Shown: positions 59,654-64,000 of the stretch, piece after piece
Layout of the letters: every line of letters starts with the position of its first letter
Position numbering within the stretch: the stretch's first letter is position 1
Assembly (NCBI GenBank): GCA_037968815.1
Contig: JBBKWF010000004.1
Location: forward strand, 1-64,000
Length of the DNA stretch: 64,000 bases
Reading direction: 5' to 3'
From: Pseudopedobacter sp037968815
GTDB taxonomy: Bacteria; Bacteroidota; Bacteroidia; Sphingobacteriales; Sphingobacteriaceae
Made by a program: the position numbers and the translations under genes
Notes under the pieces: generated by a model
Told to the model about the DNA's origin: nothing
What the model saw: the letters and a program-made list of their open reading frames with translations, nothing else
Databases searched by the model: none

Positions 59654-59715
59654 CAAAAAAATAAGGTTTGCCTTTTCAAAATGTTGATATGTGCTTTTCC
59701 TTAGAAAAAATATAT

Positions 59716-61047
59716 ATGACATTTTCAGAATTAGAATTAATTGAGCCTATTCAAAAAGCGCTTCAGAACCAGGGATACACAAATCCTACACCTATACAAG
59801 CGCAGGCAATCCCACTACTTTTACAAGAAAGAGATTTACTAGGTTGTGCACAAACCGGAACTGGTAAAACAGCCGCATTTGCTATTCCTATATTACAGTT
59901 ACTGCATAAACAAGGTCCTCAGCAAAAAGGATCTAGAAGAATTAAAGCGCTAATTGTTACACCTACGCGTGAACTGGCTATACAAATTGGAGAAAGTTTT
60001 GCCGATTATGGTAAAAATCTTCACCTTACGCATACCGTAGTTTTTGGTGGTGTGGGACAAAAAGCACAAACAGATGTTTTGCAAAAAGGGGTTGATATTT
60101 TAGTAGCTACTCCAGGTAGACTGTTGGATTTAATTAACCAACGCTTTATTAGCTTAAGAGACATCAACTTTTTTGTATTAGATGAAGCTGATAGAATGCT
60201 AGACATGGGTTTTATCCATGATGTGAAAAAACTGATTGCGTTATTGCCTGCAAAAAGACAGTCTTTGTTTTTTTCAGCAACTATGCCACCGGCAATTACC
60301 AAGCTAGCTAACACTATTTTAAATAATCCGGTTAGGGTTGAAGTAACACCAGTTTCATCTACTGCAGATACCATTAACCAGTTTTTATATTACGTAGATA
60401 AAAACAATAAAAATGGGCTTTTGCTTCATATTTTAGAAGATAAAAACATTAAAACCGCATTGGTTTTTACCCGTACCAAACATGGTGCTGATAAGGTGGT
60501 TAAGGTGCTGAATGCAAAAGGAATAAAATCTGCTGCCATTCACGGAAACAAATCGCAGAATGCCAGACAAAATGCTTTAGCCCAATTTAAAGACCAAACA
60601 CTTAGGGTTTTAGTAGCTACAGATATTGCTGCCCGTGGTATTGATATTGATGAGTTGGCTTACGTAATTAATTACGAAATCCCGAACATCTCCGAAACTT
60701 ACGTACATAGAATTGGACGTACGGGTAGAGCTGGTGCAAACGGTACAGCACTTTCTTTTTGCGATGCTGAAGAGAAAGCTTTCCTAAAAGACATTCATAA
60801 ATTGATTAATAAAAACATTCCTGTTATAGAGGATCATCCGTTTCCTTATACTGGAGCTAGACCAGAAAAATCTGCTGACGACCGCCAACGTGGTGGAAGA
60901 GGTGGTTCTTCGCAAGGTGGTAATAGATCTGGTGGAGATAGCAGACAAGCTTCGGGTAATTCAAGAAGGGGAGATTCGCAAGAAAAACCTGCTGGTGGAA
61001 GTAGTAGACCACCAAAGAAATACTTTAAACAGAAAGCAAATAGATAA
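59716..61047 (+). CDS. DEAD-box ATP-dependent RNA helicase (RhlE-like)
   Basis: A helicase of about 443 residues. I chose the ATG at 59716 (MTFSELELIEPIQKAL), where family homology starts; the frame is open from a TTG at 59668. Motifs: Q motif PTPIQAQAIP, I AQTGTGKT, II DEAD, III SAT, VI HRIGRTGRAG. The C-terminus is a Gly/Arg/Ser-rich tail (RGGRGGSSQGG) ending in basic residues, typical for RNA binding. It likely unwinds RNA in ribosome assembly or decay. A strong terminator follows. Confidence 0.94.
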   Translation: MTFSELELIEPIQKALQNQGYTNPTPIQAQAIPLLLQERDLLGCAQTGTGKTAAFAIPILQLLHKQGPQQKGSRRIKALIVTPTRELAIQIGESFADYGKNLHLTHTVVFGGVGQKAQTDVLQKGVDILVATPGRLLDLINQRFISLRDINFFVLDEADRMLDMGFIHDVKKLIALLPAKRQSLFFSATMPPAITKLANTILNNPVRVEVTPVSSTADTINQFLYYVDKNNKNGLLLHILEDKNIKTALVFTRTKHGADKVVKVLNAKGIKSAAIHGNKSQNARQNALAQFKDQTLRVLVATDIAARGIDIDELAYVINYEIPNISETYVHRIGRTGRAGANGTALSFCDAEEKAFLKDIHKLINKNIPVIEDHPFPYTGARPEKSADDRQRGGRGGSSQGGNRSGGDSRQASGNSRRGDSQEKPAGGSSRPPKKYFKQKANR

Positions 61048-61051
61048 CAAT

Positions 61052-61080
61052 AAAAAAACCGACTTTAAGTCGGTTTTTTT
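61052..61080 (+). terminator. Rho-independent terminator after the helicase
   Basis: A hairpin with inverted arms AAAAAAACCGACT and AGTCGGTTTTTTT, a short loop and a long T-run, starting five bases after the helicase stop codon. The A-tract on the left may let it work in both directions. Confidence 0.9.
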
Positions 61081-61187
61081 GTTTCATAATAGAAGTGTTT
61101 TATTGCAGATTATTCTTAATCTGCTAAAGGGATAAAAGTCAAAACTTAGGCCTCGTTGCAGACGAAAGCTATCAAAGCCATATTGTA

Positions 61188-64000
61188 TTATCTAATAAAC
61201 TTCAATGATTTACTTTGCTTATCGGTTTTAACATTAACCACGTACACTCCAGGCTTTAGGGAATGCACAGCTATTTCAAACTGGTTTTGCCCTTTAAGTA
61301 AATGAACTTTCTCGTTTACATATTTCCTTCCTGACACATCATAAACAGAGATAATAGCATTATTATCTTCTTCTTCATTCGTATTTACTACTATACGATT
61401 TTCTGCAACGAAAAGCTGTAACCCAGAGTTTGAAATATTATTTTTTACTGCAATTGGGTCGTATAGCTTAAAGTTTCCGTTATAATCTACCTGTTTTAAT
61501 TTGTAGTATGCTGTGCCTTTAAATGGAGAATAATCAGTGAAATTGTAATTTATAATAGCAGACGAATTCCCTGCCCCCTTTTTACTGCCTATGAATTTGA
61601 AATTATCTCCCTCATCAGATCGCAATATATCAAAGTGGGAATTATTTTGTTCAAATAAGGTTTTCCATTTTAGCGTAACCGAACTTTGGTTATTTTGTGC
61701 GGTAAAACTTACAAGCTCTACAGGCAAGGTTCTTATAGACTCACCTTCAAAAAATAATACAAGTGATTTATCATCGCCGGTAGCTACCCTTCCTATTGCA
61801 ATATTTGGATTACCCGTTGCACTAGCATCCCAAACTAGAAGTCTAAATATCACTGAATCTGTGGATGATATATTTTGTAATGCTGGAATTGTCGTTAGAT
61901 CTAATGGATCCATTAGCACCCCATAAGTATTGAAATCTAAAGATTGTTCTAACCCTATATCTACAAAATTTGTCATAGTGCTGGTTTTATAGCTCCAAAC
62001 AACTTTTTTTGGTCCGTTATTATTATCCCTCCTTAACTTATAATTCAACTTTTTTAAAGCAACATTATATCCTTCATTCGGTTTTATATTAACTAAAAAA
62101 TAATCTTTATTAGTAAGTGCATCAGCCTTAGTATTGTTAGGAGATATAGATTTTGCTGTAAAACTATATGCGTAATTTAACTCACTCCGACTAGTTTCAT
62201 CACCTCTAGACAGCGATGCTATAGCAATACTTTCATCTTTTATTATAGCTTCTTTTGCTCCAGCAATTACATTGTTTGCTGTATTATGCTCACTAAATTC
62301 CCAACCAGCTAAAAGTGTTTTTGAAACCTGCCCTTCAAAAGAAAGTACTAAGGATTTGTCTGATACAGAAGTGGTTCTACCAATTGCAATATTTGTATTT
62401 GAAGCAGAGGTTGCACCCCATACCAATAACCTAAATACTATTTCATCTGAAGATGATACTTCTTGTAATTCAGGAATATCTGTTAAATCTAATGGGACTT
62501 TCTGTACACCTAAAGAAACGTACTCCAAAGTATCTGCGACACCAATTTCCACAAAATCGCTCATGTCTTTAGCCTTAAAACTCCAAATGTAACTTACAGG
62601 GCCATTATTTCCGTCTCTTCTTAGTTTATAGTTAAGCTTAGTTAATGACACATTATAACCTTCCGAAGGTTTAAGATTAATTAAAAAATAGTCTTTATTG
62701 ATTAATGCGTCTTGTTTAGAGTTATTGGGAGCTTTAGATTTTGTGGTAAAAGTATAACCAAAATTAATACTTGTGGCACTAGTTTCATCTCCTCTTGATA
62801 AAGATGCTACTGCTAAATTATCGTCTTTAGACGTAGCTTCTTTTGCTCCAGGCATAGCATTAACCGCCGCAGGATAATAAGCACTGAATTCCCATCCAGC
62901 AATAGAGCTAGCTGCTGAAGGAGCCGGCTGGTTATCTATCCAGTCATCAGTTCTAAAAGATGATGCAGGAAATCCGTCCTCGTTAAATAAATCTCCAACT
63001 ACCCATGCTTTAAATGCATACCTAACAGCCATTGGATATGGAACGCTATTAGAAGTTACTTCTATCGTGTTGTTGTTGATTACTCCATTACCTGGATAAA
63101 ACACTTTATTTGATCCCGCAATTTCAAAATTAATTGACTCGCCGGATGTAAATTTCAAGCCACTTTCGGCATTATCAAAATTAAGGATGGCTTTATCACC
63201 CTGTATAGTAATTGATTTATAAACCGGCCCCAAGTACTTTTGATTAACAAAGCCGTAAGTCTTGGCAAAAGCTATAGCTGAAAGTCTTTCTGCAACAATT
63301 TCTTTATCTGGTGGGTGATTAGTTGTAGGAGATCCTTTATCAACAATTACCGCCATTTCAGTATTTGTAGTTTGATCTAATGTTTTTAATTGCGCTTCTC
63401 GTAAAAATGGAATAAAAGGGACATAGCTAGTCGGCGAACCGTATGGCGCTATCTGTACATAATGAAAAGCAAACTCACCAATACCCCAACGTTGTCTCCA
63501 ATCATCAATCATTACAGGAAACAATTTTGCAAATAATTCTGGCTCTCCTCTATTTTGCTCTCCCTGATACCATATTACACCCTTTATCCCATAACCCAAC
63601 ATAGGGTTTATCATGGAATTAAAAAGGCCTGTTGGTGTAGTTTTATCTGCTATAGCCGCATTAGAAACTGCGGGCAATATAACTTCAGGAAAGGCTTGTA
63701 AACTTCCTGCACTCATCCAGGCTTGTATCGGTGTGCCACCGTATACTACTTGTAAAATTCCGACTGGAACATTAAGTTTCTCATGCAGGTTTTTTGCATA
63801 AAAATATGCGATAGCGCTCCAAGTATCAACAGTTGATGGAGAAGCTTTCTCCCATTGCCCTGCTAAGTTGTCTGAAGCTTGTCCCCAAGCTAATTTAGCA
63901 CTTTTAAACAATCTAATATTATCGTTTTCTGAATTTTGAATTGCTTGAGCAGAGTTAAGAACTGGTTCACTAGCACTTCTTCCTTTCAATAACATTTCCA
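61188..64000 (-). CDS. Sialate O-acetylesterase-like protein with duplicated domain and T9SS sorting signal (N-terminus outside window)
   Basis: At least 936 residues remain; the frame is open past the right edge, and the codons there read M-E-M, matching the GQSNMEM block, so the catalytic serine lies just outside. The SGNH esterase part (to about 350) has VIWYQGEQNRGEPELF and NHPPDKEIVAERLS (block V His). Two copies of a domain of about 190 residues follow (about 365-555 and 561-752; both contain SLSRGDETS and NIAIGR), then an Fn3-like part and a T9SS sorting domain (ending QSKSLKFIR). It probably de-acetylates glycans outside the cell. Confidence 0.9.
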   Translation of the reverse strand, partial: EMLLKGRSASEPVLNSAQAIQNSENDNIRLFKSAKLAWGQASDNLAGQWEKASPSTVDTWSAIAYFYAKNLHEKLNVPVGILQVVYGGTPIQAWMSAGSLQAFPEVILPAVSNAAIADKTTPTGLFNSMINPMLGYGIKGVIWYQGEQNRGEPELFAKLFPVMIDDWRQRWGIGEFAFHYVQIAPYGSPTSYVPFIPFLREAQLKTLDQTTNTEMAVIVDKGSPTTNHPPDKEIVAERLSAIAFAKTYGFVNQKYLGPVYKSITIQGDKAILNFDNAESGLKFTSGESINFEIAGSNKVFYPGNGVINNNTIEVTSNSVPYPMAVRYAFKAWVVGDLFNEDGFPASSFRTDDWIDNQPAPSAASSIAGWEFSAYYPAAVNAMPGAKEATSKDDNLAVASLSRGDETSATSINFGYTFTTKSKAPNNSKQDALINKDYFLINLKPSEGYNVSLTKLNYKLRRDGNNGPVSYIWSFKAKDMSDFVEIGVADTLEYVSLGVQKVPLDLTDIPELQEVSSSDEIVFRLLVWGATSASNTNIAIGRTTSVSDKSLVLSFEGQVSKTLLAGWEFSEHNTANNVIAGAKEAIIKDESIAIASLSRGDETSRSELNYAYSFTAKSISPNNTKADALTNKDYFLVNIKPNEGYNVALKKLNYKLRRDNNNGPKKVVWSYKTSTMTNFVDIGLEQSLDFNTYGVLMDPLDLTTIPALQNISSTDSVIFRLLVWDASATGNPNIAIGRVATGDDKSLVLFFEGESIRTLPVELVSFTAQNNQSSVTLKWKTLFEQNNSHFDILRSDEGDNFKFIGSKKGAGNSSAIINYNFTDYSPFKGTAYYKLKQVDYNGNFKLYDPIAVKNNISNSGLQLFVAENRIVVNTNEEEDNNAIISVYDVSGRKYVNEKVHLLKGQNQFEIAVHSLKPGVYVVNVKTDKQSKSLKFIR
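61735..62903 (-). repeat. Tandem duplication of a ~190-residue domain in the esterase
   Basis: Copy 1 is encoded at about 62903-62320 and copy 2 at about 62313-61735. Both begin AGWEFS and share GAKEA, SLSRGDETS, NKDYFL, GYNV, LNYKLRRD, PLDLT and NIAIGR. They have drifted at many positions, so the duplication is not recent. The fold looks beta-rich. Confidence 0.85.

Larger units (their letters stand above)
59381..59715. other. 335-base divergent spacer with two candidate promoters
   Basis: It separates the minus-strand YceI gene from the plus-strand helicase. It holds exact TAnnTTTG matches for each direction (59397-59404 minus, 59646-59653 plus). No gene or RNA structure was recognised in the remaining AT-rich sequence. 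Confidence 0.55.

Overview
The window looks like a chromosomal segment of a Bacteroidota member, most likely Sphingobacteriaceae (Pedobacter-like). This is inferred from low G+C, nearly absent Shine-Dalgarno sequences, -7 elements of the TAnnTTTG type, lipoprotein signals, a C-terminal type IX secretion (T9SS) sorting domain and typical families (DUF3078, LytS/LytTR pairs, DUF2027-Smr). No tRNA, rRNA, CRISPR array or transposase was recognised.

Layout. (1) Positions 1-11.8 kb hold ordinary chromosomal genes: a Gfo/Idh/MocA oxidoreductase, a DUF2027-Smr protein, a TerC membrane protein, topoisomerase IB, a LytS/LytTR two-component pair, a DCC-family protein, a DUF3078 protein, an M3 peptidase and a PBP4-type carboxypeptidase. 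(2) Positions 11.8-48.1 kb form one minus-strand surface-polysaccharide locus of about 36 kb, read from right to left. It starts with wza and wzc, then an asparagine-synthase/GT4 fusion, then an ABC exporter permease (wzm) and ATPase (wzt) split by a YoeB-type toxin-antitoxin module. Next come CDP-3,6-dideoxyhexose genes (rfbF, rfbG, an RmlC-like epimerase, an SDR reductase, rfbH) and an FAD protein. A long run of glycosyltransferases follows (15 stand-alone plus the fused one), with three hexapeptide acyltransferases, an SDR epimerase, an FkbM methyltransferase and an O-antigen polymerase/ligase-like membrane protein. (3) Positions 48.3-52.9 kb carry plus-strand housekeeping genes: yicC, gmk, a large MscS channel and nadD. 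(4) Positions 53-59.4 kb carry minus-strand envelope genes: an S41 protease, an amidase, a membrane protein, and two YceI proteins around a porin-like protein. (5) A DEAD-box helicase follows, and a truncated T9SS-secreted sialate O-acetylesterase runs off the right edge.

How the locus may work: sugars are activated as CDP-3,6-dideoxyhexose, assembled by the glycosyltransferases, decorated by acyl-, amido- and methyl-transfer, and moved by Wzm/Wzt with Wza/Wzc at the envelope. No initiating phosphoglycosyltransferase, Wzx flippase or RfbI-type reductase is in the window, so the pathway must use genes elsewhere.

Most unusual observation: at least ten short arrays of degenerate tandem HEPTANUCLEOTIDE repeats with several different consensus sequences. 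Seven of them lie inside three adjacent glycosyltransferase genes (12.7-16.6 kb) as translated inserts. They resemble the heptanucleotide STRR repeats known from cyanobacteria. Other notable points are the AsnB-GT4 fusion and the toxin-antitoxin module, with a decayed antitoxin-like copy, between wzm and wzt.
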